Below are positions 54,472-64,000 of a stretch of DNA of 64,000 nucleotides, in pieces. The notes under the pieces are model-generated. The model made no database searches. It was not told where the DNA came from and saw nothing but the letters and a program-made list of their open reading frames with translations. Positions within the stretch are counted from its first letter, which is position 1, and every line of letters starts with the position of its first letter. The translations under genes and the position numbers were made by a program. This DNA is from Desulfosporosinus youngiae DSM 17734 (GTDB lineage: Bacteria > Bacillota > Desulfitobacteriia > Desulfitobacteriales > Desulfitobacteriaceae), in contig NZ_CM001441.1 of assembly GCF_000244895.1 (NCBI RefSeq), positions 558,001 through 622,000 on the forward strand, given 5' to 3'.

Positions 54472-55081
54472 ACTACTACGAGACTTCGAAAAACAACTTC
54501 CGAAATTGAAGGCGACTGGAGTTTTATTAGCAGGCGGAAAAAGCTCGCGTATGAAAAAAGAAAAGGCTTTTCTCGAAATAGACGGAAGGTCTCTGGCAGA
54601 ACGGAGTTTAGAGGTTTTGCGAAACGTATTTTCGGAAGTAATCATTAGCAGCAACACTCCAGAACGTTTTGCCCACTTTGGGGTACCTATTATTCAGGAT
54701 GAAGTTCTCGGCCGAGGCCCGCTGGAAGGGCTATATCAGGGTTTAACAGCGGCCGCATATGATGAGGTTTTTTTTGTCGCCTGTGATATGCCATTTTTAA
54801 AAGCAGACATTATCCGCAGCTTGGCAAAATGGATTTCAGACTATGATGTTGTCGTTCCAAAGCTTAAGTCAGGCCTCCATCCGTTACACGCCTATTATCA
54901 TCGCTGTTGCCTTCCCATAATAAAAAAGAATCTTGAGGCAGGGTGCCTCAAGATCATAGATCTCTATCCTGCCTGTTCCGTGAAGTATGTGGAAGAACAG
55001 GAACTGGAGGGGGTTTCGGATTCGATAAACGTCTTTTGCAACGTGAATACACCCGAAGACTGGGCAGCTATCCATAAATGA
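54446..55081 (+). CDS. mobA: molybdenum cofactor guanylyltransferase MobA
   Basis: 211 residues. It has the nucleotidyltransferase loop LLAGGKSSRMKKEKAFLEID (~28-47), then FVACDMPFL (metal Asp) and LHPLHAYYH. It converts Mo-molybdopterin to the MGD form used by FdhA. The ATG at 54446 lies inside the glutaredoxin frame and is itself part of an AGGAGG-like sequence. A start a few codons later is possible, but no good ATG/GTG/TTG fits before residue ~28, so the N-terminus is uncertain. Confidence 0.9.
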   Translation: MRRSSEITKLLRDFEKQLPKLKATGVLLAGGKSSRMKKEKAFLEIDGRSLAERSLEVLRNVFSEVIISSNTPERFAHFGVPIIQDEVLGRGPLEGLYQGLTAAAYDEVFFVACDMPFLKADIIRSLAKWISDYDVVVPKLKSGLHPLHAYYHRCCLPIIKKNLEAGCLKIIDLYPACSVKYVEEQELEGVSDSINVFCNVNTPEDWAAIHK

Positions 55082-55126
55082 TAAATCTACTCTTCGAAAA
55101 CTGAGCTAAAATCTTATTTTTAATGT

Positions 55127-55912
55127 TCAGAAAATAATTCGTTCCGGGCAGGTGTAAATATTTAAGCGTTGTTCCCTTGCAAACCCCACAATCGTAATGT
55201 TCAAAGCAGTTGCTTGAGAAAGGGCCATATCTGTCGGCGCGCCACGGGCAATGAGGATGGGAACATTCATTTTGGCAACCTTAAGCAGGATTTCGGAGGA
55301 AACTCTGCCGCTAAAGAAGATAACATGGTTTTCAAGGCTCAACTTAGTGCGAAAGGCTTCACCGCTGAGCTTATCAAAGACATTGTGCCTGCCAATATCA
55401 TAGCTGGTTAGGAGTATATCGCCTTTATTGCCAACTCCGCCGCTGTGTACCCCACCCGTCTCCTGAAAGAGAGGAAGATAGGATTGTAAAAATTTAGCAT
55501 AATTATAAGCTTCCTGAAGTGGGATGCTATAAGTTGAGACAAGAGGTTTAACCATAAGTGCATCATTGGCAAAACAAAACGAAGCTCTGCTTTTACCGCA
55601 GCAGGCAGATACAAATCGTTTGCTCATAAGTTCTTTCTGTAAAACACAAGGTTTACCCTCAACCCAAACCATGTGGTCTGAAGAATCTTGGCGAATTTCG
55701 TACACGTCCTCAGGAACCCGGATGAACCCTTCGTTGAATAAAAACCCAAGAGTAAGTTCCACAGTCTGGGAAGGTGAACACAATAGGGTGGCGATCTCAT
55801 CTCGATTATAGTGAATAGTTAATGGAACCTCTCGGACAACTGTATCTTCTCTTCCTTCTATTAATGCTCCATCGGCTTTAAGAATGGAAAGGGTAACCGT
55901 TTCGTTTGGCAT
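55127..55912 (-). CDS. fdhD: formate dehydrogenase accessory sulfurtransferase FdhD
   Basis: 261 residues. It matches FdhD: VREVPLTIHYNRDEIATLLC, LTLGFLFNEGFI, the cysteine block SACCGKSRASF, the TGGVHSGGV loop, and YDIGRHNVFDKL. It relays sulfur from a cysteine desulfurase to the Mo cofactor. In E. coli FdhD the active motif is CxxC; here it reads CCGKS, so the second canonical Cys is Ser and an extra Cys precedes the first. AAGGAGG before the ATG at 55912 sets the start. It is the only minus-strand gene in this Mo cluster. Confidence 0.92.
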   Translation of the reverse strand: MPNETVTLSILKADGALIEGREDTVVREVPLTIHYNRDEIATLLCSPSQTVELTLGFLFNEGFIRVPEDVYEIRQDSSDHMVWVEGKPCVLQKELMSKRFVSACCGKSRASFCFANDALMVKPLVSTYSIPLQEAYNYAKFLQSYLPLFQETGGVHSGGVGNKGDILLTSYDIGRHNVFDKLSGEAFRTKLSLENHVIFFSGRVSSEILLKVAKMNVPILIARGAPTDMALSQATALNITIVGFAREQRLNIYTCPERIIF

Positions 55913-56059
55913 TTTAACCTCCTTGGACCTTTTTTTTATAGTGTACACTAATTTTTCAAGAATCTGAATCAGTTTCTATTAAAAAGACAAAATGTAATAT
56001 ATTAATAAAAGGAATTTTCGACTTTATCACGAATTATTTCTTAAAGGTTAAAGTGAAGG

Positions 56060-56190
56060 TTAAATTGAATCGTTTCGCTCCGAAGCTGGATTGCCTAAAG
56101 CAATGCTATGGTGACCAGACTAGTGTCTTAGGCACTCGGGTATTATGGGAAACTGTGATATCTCCTGCTGGAAAGGAGTCTGTTGACAGG
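56060..56190 (+). ncRNA. probable Moco (molybdenum cofactor) riboswitch
   Basis: The leader of moaA holds elements I associate with the Moco RNA motif: CTCCGAAGC, GGATTGCCT paired with AGGCACTCGG, the TGACC segment, and CTCCTGCTGGAAAGGAGTC followed by TGTTGACAGG. A terminator follows at once. It controls molybdopterin genes in other bacteria, and its position here fits. I could not run a covariance search. The rest of the 55913-56266 gap is AT-rich with nothing else seen. Confidence 0.6.
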
Positions 56191-56201
56191 TGGATTATAT
56201 T

Positions 56202-56233
56202 CCCCCGGTTGTTTACAGACCGTGGGGTTTTTT
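56202..56233 (+). terminator. expression-platform terminator upstream of moaA
   Basis: CCCCCGGT and ACCGTGGGG pair around TGTTTACAG, followed by TTTTTT. It lies between the proposed riboswitch and the moaA ribosome site, so it can attenuate the operon. Confidence 0.75.
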
Positions 56234-56266
56234 GTTTTAAAATCTAATCCAGAAAGAGGAGACATA

Positions 56267-57238
56267 ATGCAAGATCAATTTCTTAGGCGAATTGATTATC
56301 TCAGAATTTCAGTGACGGATCGTTGTAATCTGCGTTGCAAATATTGTATGCCTGAAGAAGGGATACAATGGATGCCGCATGATTTGATTCTTACTTTCGA
56401 AGAAATACTTAGATTGATGAGGATAAGCACGCAATTAGGTTTTCGGAGATTTCGTATTACAGGCGGAGAACCTCTTGTGCGCAAGGACATTTTGGAATTC
56501 CTGCGCGAGGGGGCTCAACTTCCTGGAGTTGAAGATCTCATGCTCACAACGAACGGATTATTACTTCCGGAAATGGCTTTTGATTTAAAGGCTGCAGGAG
56601 TTCACCGAGTTAATATTAGCTTGGATACGATGGATAAAACCCGCTTTTTTGAGAATACTCGCGGAGGGGATGTCTCAAAAGTGATTCAGGGAATCTTTCG
56701 TTCGCTGGAGGCCGGCCTTAATCCGGTCAAAGTTAATGTTGTCGTTGTGCGCGGATTTAATACGGAAGAACTGCCCAGCTTTCTAAAGCTGGCTAAACAA
56801 TATCCGCTTCATGTTCGATTTATTGAACTCATGCCGATTGGTGTCAGCTCGGAGCATCGGAGTGATTTTGTCTCAATTAAAGAAATGAAAGAACTACTAG
56901 GGCTCAATGAAGATGCTCCAACTAAAGTGATTGCCGGCGGAGGCCCTGCTGAATATTTTCAGCCAAGCGGTTATAAAGGAAGTATCGGCTTTATCAGCGC
57001 CCTGAGTCGTCATTTTTGCAGCACGTGCAATCGTGTGCGTTTGACGGCAGACGGTAAATTAAGACCGTGTTTGCATAGTAAACATGAAGTTGATTTAAGA
57101 GAGGTCCTGCGTTCGGGCAGTTCGGATCAGGATATTCTGAAGGTATTTGCACAGGCGGTTTGGCATAAACCAGCAGAACATCATATGAACAATGAAGCTT
57201 GGCAAGATACACGTGTAATGTCTCAGATCGGAGGGTAA
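56267..57238 (+). CDS. moaA: GTP 3',8-cyclase MoaA
   Basis: 323 residues, radical SAM. N-terminal SAM-cluster CNLRCKYC (~22-29), GGEPLVR, and the C-terminal cluster CSTCNRVRL plus a further Cys (RPCLH). It ends with the Gly-Gly tail SQIGG that is needed for activity. It makes 3',8-cH2GTP, the first molybdopterin step. ATG follows AAGAGGAGA; the longer frame from 56183 runs through the terminator and is rejected. Confidence 0.97.
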   Translation: MQDQFLRRIDYLRISVTDRCNLRCKYCMPEEGIQWMPHDLILTFEEILRLMRISTQLGFRRFRITGGEPLVRKDILEFLREGAQLPGVEDLMLTTNGLLLPEMAFDLKAAGVHRVNISLDTMDKTRFFENTRGGDVSKVIQGIFRSLEAGLNPVKVNVVVVRGFNTEELPSFLKLAKQYPLHVRFIELMPIGVSSEHRSDFVSIKEMKELLGLNEDAPTKVIAGGGPAEYFQPSGYKGSIGFISALSRHFCSTCNRVRLTADGKLRPCLHSKHEVDLREVLRSGSSDQDILKVFAQAVWHKPAEHHMNNEAWQDTRVMSQIGG

Positions 57239-57241
57239 GCA

Positions 57242-57712
57242 ATGGAATTAACACATTTTGATGAAGAAGGACGCGCACGGATGGTGGATGTCAGTGACAA
57301 GGCAGAAACTGCTAGGGTTGCTGTTGCCCAAGGTAAGATACTGATGAAACCAGAAACCCTGGAAAGAATTCGCTCAGGGCAGATTGCTAAAGGAGACGTC
57401 TTAGCAGTGGCCCAAGTTGCGGGGATTATGGCGGCAAAGCAGACCTCACAACTGATTCCAATGTGCCATCCCTTAGCGATTACCGGTGCTAAATTAAGTT
57501 TTAAACTGGTGGAACCTGGTGAGATAGATATCGAAGCTAGCGTGAAAGTCCACGGAAAAACCGGTGTGGAAATGGAAGCATTAACAGCAGTTAGTATTGC
57601 TGCCTTGACCATTTATGACATGTGCAAAGCAATCGATAAGACGATGACGATCCAGGGAATTTTTCTGGCAGAAAAGCTGGGGGGAAAAAGCGGGCATTTT
57701 GTACGGGACTAA
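57242..57712 (+). CDS. moaC: cyclic pyranopterin monophosphate synthase MoaC
   Basis: 156 residues. [18 protein letters not shown], the active-site [13 protein letters not shown], and [20 protein letters not shown] with KAIDKTM are the MoaC signature. It completes cPMP synthesis after MoaA, which ends 3 bp upstream. Its stop codon lies within the first of two direct repeats. Confidence 0.97.
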   Translation: MELTHFDEEGRARMVDVSDKAETARVAVAQGKILMKPETLERIRSGQIAKGDVLAVAQVAGIMAAKQTSQLIPMCHPLAITGAKLSFKLVEPGEIDIEASVKVHGKTGVEMEALTAVSIAALTIYDMCKAIDKTMTIQGIFLAEKLGGKSGHFVRD

Positions 57713-57891
57713 CTGCCACTAAACATTTTAGGCGGAAAGTAAGTGGCAGTAAGTCCCTGCATAAGTTCGACTAGACATTTCTGAAGCGGGGCTTCAGAAA
57801 TGTAGTCTCCTATATACGAGACTAACTGCCACTAAACATTATAAGCAGAAAGTAAGTGGCACTAAGTCTTGCATAAGTTTGACTAACTGCC
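57707..57891. repeat. two ~67-bp direct repeats plus a third partial copy, flanking a hairpin
   Basis: Copies begin GACTAACTGCCACTAAACAT at 57707 and 57820 and end AAGTT-GACTA at 57773 and 57885; GACTAACTGCC starts again at 57881. Each copy contains AACTGCCACT ... AGTGGCAGT-like inverted arms. Between them a perfect 12-bp hairpin, ACATTTCTGAAG/CTTCAGAAATGT (57775-57803), could act as a terminator. Function unknown; it resembles a small mobile or REP-like element. Confidence 0.8.
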
Positions 57892-57932
57892 GTATGGACT
57901 AATAATTGAGCATGAAGGAGAGGCATATTATT

Positions 57933-58367
57933 ATGGGAAAAATAGTAGCTGTTTGTACAAGTGAACGAAAAGGGATGCGCAAAAAGAATGTGGGTGAAGG
58001 CATCTTAAAAGTGGGCTTTGGGCTTGAAGGCGATGCTCATGGCGGAGACTGGCACCGGATGGTCAGTTTACTGGCGATGGAGAGTATTAAGTCCATGCAA
58101 GATAAAGGGTTGAAGGTAGGCCCAGGGGATTTCGCAGAGAATTTAACAACAGAAGGTATTGAATTATTTACTCTGCCGATTGGAACAAAAATAAAAATTG
58201 GAGATACAAGCATTGGAGAGGTAACACAAATTGGTAAGGAATGCCACACAAAATGCGCCATCTACCATCAAGCTGGAGATTGTGTGATGCCGAAAGAAGG
58301 AATTTTTATTCGGTTATTGGAGGGCGGAGTTGTTCGAGTCGGAGATAGCATTGAGGTGATCAATTGA
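57933..58367 (+). CDS. MOSC domain protein
   Basis: 144 residues, one MOSC (Moco sulfurase C-terminal-like) domain. EGDAHGGDWHRMVSLLAMES and GPGDFAENLTTEGIELFTLP, then GKECHTKCAIYH with the conserved Cys, are typical. It probably binds or transfers the Mo cofactor or its sulfur. AAGGAGAGG precedes the ATG at 57933; the upstream TTG frame is ignored. It overlaps mogA by one base. Confidence 0.9.
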   Translation: MGKIVAVCTSERKGMRKKNVGEGILKVGFGLEGDAHGGDWHRMVSLLAMESIKSMQDKGLKVGPGDFAENLTTEGIELFTLPIGTKIKIGDTSIGEVTQIGKECHTKCAIYHQAGDCVMPKEGIFIRLLEGGVVRVGDSIEVIN

Positions 58368-58867
58368 TGCTTCGCGTGGGAGTTATAACGGCTAGTGACA
58401 AGGGGTCACGTGGGGAAAGGGAAGACCTTTCCGGACCTGCCCTTGCTAAGCTTGTTCAGGAAATCGATGGAGAGGTTGTGGAGTATGTAGTGCTTCCTGA
58501 TGACCAGGTGTTGCTGGAGAAAACCATGCGCCATTGGGCAGATGAACTTGGCCTGGATTTGATCTTAACGACCGGGGGTACGGGGTTTTCAATGCGGGAT
58601 GTCACACCAGAGGCGACTCTGGCTGTCGCAGATCGAATGGTCCCGGGTATTGCCGAAGTCATGCGGATGGAGAGTCTTAAAGTGACTCCAAAGGCAATGT
58701 TAAGCAGAGCAATTGCAGTTCTTAGAAAGCGAACCCTGATTATTAATATGCCAGGCAGTGTTAAAGCAGTTCGCGAATGCTTCGCAGCGATTGCGCCTGC
58801 AATTCCCCATGGAATTCAGATTCTCAAAGGAGAAGCAAGTGAATGTGGGTCAACAATTCAGCAGTAA
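58367..58867 (+). CDS. mogA: MogA/MoaB-type molybdopterin adenylyltransferase
   Basis: 166 residues. MoCF domain signatures: LILTTGGTGFSMRDVTPEAT (~66-85), INMPGSVKAVRE and APAIPHGIQILKGE. It adenylates molybdopterin before Mo insertion by MoeA, which is not in the window. GAGGTGAT precedes ATG at 58367. Gene order moaA-moaC-MOSC-mogA makes it a cofactor operon next to fdhA. Confidence 0.93.
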   Translation: MLRVGVITASDKGSRGEREDLSGPALAKLVQEIDGEVVEYVVLPDDQVLLEKTMRHWADELGLDLILTTGGTGFSMRDVTPEATLAVADRMVPGIAEVMRMESLKVTPKAMLSRAIAVLRKRTLIINMPGSVKAVRECFAAIAPAIPHGIQILKGEASECGSTIQQ

Positions 58868-58948
58868 TGGGATGAAATACATCAAAACTTTTTAATCCTA
58901 ATTTAACTATTAATAGTTTTTAATTTAAACGAGATTAACAGTTCTTTG

Positions 58949-59008
58949 GAAACAGGGGGACAGGTGCGTTGTTTTAAAACTAAAACAACGCACCTGTCCC
59001 CCTGTTTC
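58949..59008. repeat. 27-bp-arm perfect palindrome with GGGGGACAGG core
   Basis: GAAACAGGGGGACAGGTGCG continuing TTGTTTT pairs perfectly with its complement around AAAACT-like loop bases. It is followed by TTCTTC, so it could also terminate transcription. It lies in the 58868-59390 gap, which is otherwise AT-rich with no gene. It shares the GGGGACAGG core with the sequence near 1571. Confidence 0.85.
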
Positions 59009-59390
59009 TTCATAAATAATATCAAGTAAAAGTCGTTAATCTTTTACCTGGTCAAAACTTGGCCAATTAGCCCAGCTTATCTTTCGGAATTTAATGTATG
59101 AAAGTCCTTAGATGGGATGGTTCAAGCACTAAAATTTAACGTGCCTCGCAAAAGAGCATTTTGCACACAGGATGCTCAGGAAGGATTATGTGCTTTATAA
59201 AACTCTTTTTCCAAACATCATGTCATTATAAGGTAAACTTCTAATAGTTGGTTATGCCGATTCTCCTGCAGGTTGTAATAATTATGTTCAAAATTGCTGC
59301 TTAATCAATAAGTTAAGAGCTGAAGCTTGTCACGTTTGTCCAAAATGACACGTAGAATATGGTAGATTAGTGGCTTGTGAGGTGAATAAT

Positions 59391-60215
59391 TTGAAAGCCA
59401 TAGCATTTGTCGATTATGAAAATATTTGGGCCAGTTTATTAGAGCGCAGTTGTGAATTGACGCCGAAACAATTGGTAACATTTTTGCATCAATATGCCGA
59501 GCGCACTAATGTAGAATTATTAGCCATCTATCTCTACGCCAATTTTGACCGGGAAGAGTTTTGGCGAACGCAAACGACGTTTGAAAGCACGAATGTTTTT
59601 ACTCGTCATGTATTTGGAAAAAACAATTATGCTAGTACGCAACTTCGCCGCAATGCTGCCGATCTGGAGTTAATGCTTGAGGCCCAAGAGATATTGCTGA
59701 CAAGAGCATCCACATTTGATATGTTTTTATTGCTGACAGGGGATGGAGATTTTCTTTCCTTATTAAGAAAAATACGAGCCTGGGGGAAGGTTGTTAAAGT
59801 GATCGGGGTCGCAGGAAGTGTTCATCATACTTTGCAGCCTTTTTGTGAGGAAGACAATCTTTTACAGTGGATCCTCAATCAAAAACATGAGATAGAGTAT
59901 TATCCAGAGCATGATTTGGAACGAGGAATTCAGATTCTCGGAACACTCCAAATTCGATTGCCTTATGTTGCATCAACAAAAGCCAGAGCCACATTAACAG
60001 AATTTCTAGGGCGTTCGATCTTACAAGTAAAAGAGTTTATTCGCTACTTGTTAAAAGAAAATATTCTTACTGAAAAGGAGCATCCCGATCCAAATCTGAA
60101 GATTGGCAAGACTAAAATATACCTTCTTAATCTAAAGAATACTAAGGTTCAAGATGCTTTAGGAAGCCTTTATGAAGAAGTATTACAGCGGCAAATTAAA
60201 TTAATTTTGGACTAA
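59391..60215 (+). CDS. NYN/LabA-like domain protein (DUF88 family)
   Basis: 274 residues. The N-terminal NYN (PIN-like) domain (~1-160) has the acidic triad positions in FVDYENIWASL, NAADLELMLEA and LLTGDGDFLSLLRKI, characteristic of LabA/DUF88 nucleases. The C-terminal region (~185-270) is a helical, basic winged-helix-like extension. TTG start after GAGGTGA. It probably cleaves or binds RNA, but no substrate or phenotype can be predicted. Single gene upstream of groESL. Confidence 0.85.
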   Translation: MKAIAFVDYENIWASLLERSCELTPKQLVTFLHQYAERTNVELLAIYLYANFDREEFWRTQTTFESTNVFTRHVFGKNNYASTQLRRNAADLELMLEAQEILLTRASTFDMFLLLTGDGDFLSLLRKIRAWGKVVKVIGVAGSVHHTLQPFCEEDNLLQWILNQKHEIEYYPEHDLERGIQILGTLQIRLPYVASTKARATLTEFLGRSILQVKEFIRYLLKENILTEKEHPDPNLKIGKTKIYLLNLKNTKVQDALGSLYEEVLQRQIKLILD

Positions 60216-60431
60216 AATCATGAATAGAGGGATCATAATCTGGCAATTATAGTGGGTAGACAATAGGGAGATGCGCATGGGGAGAGGGGTATAGAGTTTT
60301 TAAATTAAAGAGCGCATGAAATTGGGAGAAAATTAAAGATTTAAAAAGTAAATGATGAATAAACCCCGGATTTCGCTTAATTAGGGGGGTTGCTTTCCTG
60401 CAGCCCCTTGCAATATATTATAGATATATTG

Positions 60432-60458
60432 TTAGCACTCAATAGAGTCGAGTGCTAA
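60432..60458. promoter_or_regulatory. CIRCE operator (HrcA site)
   Basis: TTAGCACTC-N9-GAGTGCTAA is an exact CIRCE. It lies ~45 bp before groES and shows HrcA control of the chaperonin operon. The 60216-60431 stretch upstream is AT-rich and holds a plausible promoter around 60408-60430. Confidence 0.97.
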
Positions 60459-60501
60459 CAATATTAAATAAAAACATAAACAATAGGAGGGACTTTTCTT
60501 C

Positions 60502-60786
60502 ATGAACATTAAACCTCTCGCTGATCGGGTAATCATCAAACCACTCCCGATGGAAGAAAAAACAAAGAGCGGTATTATTATGCCGGATACCGCAAAAGAA
60601 AAACCACAAGAAGGTGAAATCGTCGCCGCAGGTCCTGGAAAAGTGGAAAAAGGTGAACGCATTGCTCTTGAAGTAAAAGTGGGTGACCGTGTAATGTATT
60701 CCAAATATGCAGGAACTGAAGTCAAGTATGACGGTCAAGAATACTTAATTCTGAAAGAAACCGATATTTTAGCAATTGTTGGCTAA
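60502..60786 (+). CDS. groES: co-chaperonin GroES
   Basis: 94 residues, standard length. [20 protein letters not shown] start, mobile loop [19 protein letters not shown], and [20 protein letters not shown] end. It caps GroEL. ATAGGAGGGA precedes ATG. CIRCE lies upstream. Confidence 0.98.
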   Translation: MNIKPLADRVIIKPLPMEEKTKSGIIMPDTAKEKPQEGEIVAAGPGKVEKGERIALEVKVGDRVMYSKYAGTEVKYDGQEYLILKETDILAIVG

Positions 60787-60799
60787 TTGATAAGACTAA

Positions 60800-62461
<1,662 letters not shown>

Positions 62462-62573
62462 GTCAGCCGTGTAAAGCCCTGATATAAGCGGAACTCGTGT
62501 TGCAATGTAGCTATATGCATGCAGGCTGATAGTGATCCTGCAGCGCAAACAATACAATCCTAGATATGACGAG

Positions 62574-62602
62574 GCCCTCTCCTTGATTGGAGGGGGCTTT
62601 TT
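62574..62602 (+). terminator. groESL terminator
   Basis: GCCCTCTCC and GGAGGGGGC form a 9-bp stem with a 6-nt loop, followed by TTTTTGCTTTTT. Confidence 0.85.
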
Positions 62603-62704
62603 GCTTTTTCAGAATCTCCTGCTATTTTTTATTTGCGAAAAAGAGGATAGTATATTTTTTTGTTGAATTCTAGTTGAAATACAGAATAAGAGGGAGTGCA
62701 ATTC

Positions 62705-64000
62705 ATGGAGAATACGCCTAAAATATCAGATTCTGCTATCAACTATGGAATTCGGATTAAACTACTGTTAGGATTTTTGGTGCTCCTGCTCCTAACCTTG
62801 CTCGTCGGGGGAGTGGGTTATTACGGAGTTTATAAGATCAATCTGGAGGCGGAAGACATTGGCGGACACTGGTTGAAAGCGACAAATTCCCTGTCAAAAG
62901 TGGTTGAGGATACAGAAGATACCCGACGTTATCTATTGGCGGGATTTCTGATGCGTTCAGATAGGCAAGCTTTTCAAGAGCATAAAGCTCAGTTCGACAG
63001 TATAAAAGTTAAATGGGAGCAAGATTTTGCCGAGTATGGTCAATATGCAACCTCTGCTGAGGGAAAAGCAAATTATGAGATGATGAAGGAATCCTTTTAT
63101 ATGTATATAGAAGATGCCGAACAAGTCTGGAAATTAACAGAAGAAGGCAAGGATGTTGAGGCTAGGCCTATATTAACAGAAAAAAGCAAAGAGAGTTTTG
63201 ACCAGTTGCTTAAGGATATGGAAGTTCAGATGGAGTTTATGGCCGAAGGCGGAGCCGAAGCAACTAACCATGCTAATGATATGGAGATTTCTGTAATAAG
63301 ACTTCTTATAATTTTTGTTACCCTTTCAATGATTATAGGGATAGCTTTGGCAACTCTATTAGCGCTGCATATTAGCCGGCCGCTTTCCTCAGTGACTAAG
63401 GTGGCTCAGGCTATAGCAAATGGGGACTTATCTGTTAAAATGCCGGATATTAAAAATCGAGATGAAATTGGTGTTCTATCTCAAGCAGTCAGCGAGATGC
63501 TGAATTCACTTCGGATAGTCATTGGTGAAGTATTAACTCAGTCCGAAAGTGTGGCAGCAACCAGTCAGGAATTATCCGCGGCTTCAGAGCAAGCAACTGC
63601 ATCAAGTGAGCAGATTTCCGAGACTATGGGTCAAATTGCCGATGGTTCTTCGAATTCAGCAATATTGATAGGAGATACGGTTAGTGTCATTGAACAGTTG
63701 TCCGCAAATGCCCAAATGGTGGCAGCAAATGCTGAGCTTGTTGGGCAAAGCAGTGAAAAAGCAGCACAGGCCGCTAATTCAGGGGCTCTTCAGGCAGAAA
63801 ATGCTATAAATAAAATTGAAGTAGTTCGGGAAAATTCAGCCCAATCAGCTGAAGTTATTTCCCGGTTAGGGGATCAATCTAAACAGATTGGACAAATTGT
63901 TGATGTGATCAAAGGGATTGCCGACCAAACTAATTTATTAGCTCTAAATGCAGCGATTGAGGCCGCAAGAGCAGGCGATCAAGGCCGGGGATTTGCAGTT
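62705..64000 (+). CDS. methyl-accepting chemotaxis protein, 4-helix-bundle sensor (3' end missing)
   Basis: 432 codons are visible and the frame is still open at the window edge. TM1 (~23-45), a helical extracytoplasmic domain (~46-200; the 4HB_MCP type, with [14 protein letters not shown]), TM2 (~203-225), HAMP (~226-280), then the start of the MA domain, ending at the hairpin tip [24 protein letters not shown] precedes ATG. It differs from the dCache receptor at 33725 in its sensor type and has no visible riboswitch. Ligand unknown. Confidence 0.93.
   Translation, partial: MENTPKISDSAINYGIRIKLLLGFLVLLLLTLLVGGVGYYGVYKINLEAEDIGGHWLKATNSLSKVVEDTEDTRRYLLAGFLMRSDRQAFQEHKAQFDSIKVKWEQDFAEYGQYATSAEGKANYEMMKESFYMYIEDAEQVWKLTEEGKDVEARPILTEKSKESFDQLLKDMEVQMEFMAEGGAEATNHANDMEISVIRLLIIFVTLSMIIGIALATLLALHISRPLSSVTKVAQAIANGDLSVKMPDIKNRDEIGVLSQAVSEMLNSLRIVIGEVLTQSESVAATSQELSAASEQATASSEQISETMGQIADGSSNSAILIGDTVSVIEQLSANAQMVAANAELVGQSSEKAAQAANSGALQAENAINKIEVVRENSAQSAEVISRLGDQSKQIGQIVDVIKGIADQTNLLALNAAIEAARAGDQGRGFAV

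Noticed and set aside
56053-56247. Open frame in the moaA leader
   Set aside because: It runs across the proposed riboswitch and terminator and has no ribosome site or family match.
57707-57891. CRISPR array
   Set aside because: Only two full repeat copies, each ~67 bp with internal inverted arms; no regular spacers and no cas genes.

Overview
The window looks like a chromosomal segment of an anaerobic, low-to-mid G+C Firmicute of the Peptococcaceae type, with Desulfosporosinus or Desulfitobacterium as the closest fit I can suggest. The case rests on gene content: an NAD(P)-linked [FeFe] hydrogenase, a selenocysteine formate dehydrogenase with its own diaphorase subunits, a lipoprotein hexaheme cytochrome c, a flavo-diiron oxygen reductase, L-lactate permease, LL-diaminopimelate aminotransferase, a CIRCE-controlled groESL operon, many TTG starts with strong Shine-Dalgarno sites, and an AT-rich background. 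No rRNA, tRNA or CRISPR array was seen.

Layout. 1-4.4 kb: 5' part of an Old Yellow Enzyme family reductase, a DUF134 regulator, an XRE regulator, and a DUF1538 membrane protein overlapping a tandem PII-like protein. 4.4-9.7 kb: an NtrC-type regulator and its sensor kinase, divergent from a near-perfect sigma-54 promoter that drives a small membrane protein, a TauE/SafE exporter and a UspA protein. 9.7-15 kb: DUF3786, DUF2325 behind two Fur-box-like palindromes, HD-GYP, flavo-diiron protein, a GC-rich structured intergenic segment that looks like a large non-coding RNA, and a GGDEF protein. 15-22.3 kb: hexaheme cytochrome, an unusual Cache-HAMP-HTH membrane regulator, and a three-gene [FeFe] hydrogenase operon. 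22.4-30.6 kb: an SsuABC-like importer, a YopX gene, a TetR-controlled HlyD/ABC-2 efflux operon, a small membrane protein and a lipoprotein cyclophilin. 30.6-38.2 kb: two divergent PLP aminotransferases, a c-di-GMP-I riboswitch ahead of a chemoreceptor, and Tex. 38.4-42.7 kb: lactate permease and a complete IS1634-family element flanked by 38-bp direct repeats. 42.8-47.3 kb: an amidohydrolase, tsaE-tsaB-rimI-tsaD, then a dense DnaA-box cluster. 47.3-58.9 kb: 5-formyl-THF cyclo-ligase, the formate dehydrogenase operon (NuoE-like, NuoF-like, a short NuoG-like Fe-S protein, and FdhA with an in-frame UGA plus SECIS-like hairpin), glutaredoxin, mobA, fdhD, and a moaA-moaC-MOSC-mogA group behind a probable Moco riboswitch. 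59.4-64 kb: NYN-domain protein, groES-groEL and the 5' part of a second chemoreceptor.

How the parts connect. Two paralogous NuoE/NuoF diaphorase pairs serve the hydrogenase and the formate dehydrogenase, and the molybdopterin genes next to fdhA supply and sulfurate its cofactor. Cyclic-di-GMP signalling recurs (HD-GYP, GGDEF, riboswitch-controlled chemoreceptor). Related GGGGAC-containing palindromes recur between genes across the window.

The most unusual items are the DUF1538/PII pair, the one-component Cache-HAMP-CitB-HTH regulator, the unassigned structured RNA at about 13.3-13.65 kb, the DnaA-box cluster away from any dnaA gene, and the truncated NuoG-like paralog whose first ~150 residues nearly match those of FdhA. 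All calls come from reading the sequence and translations; no database search was run.
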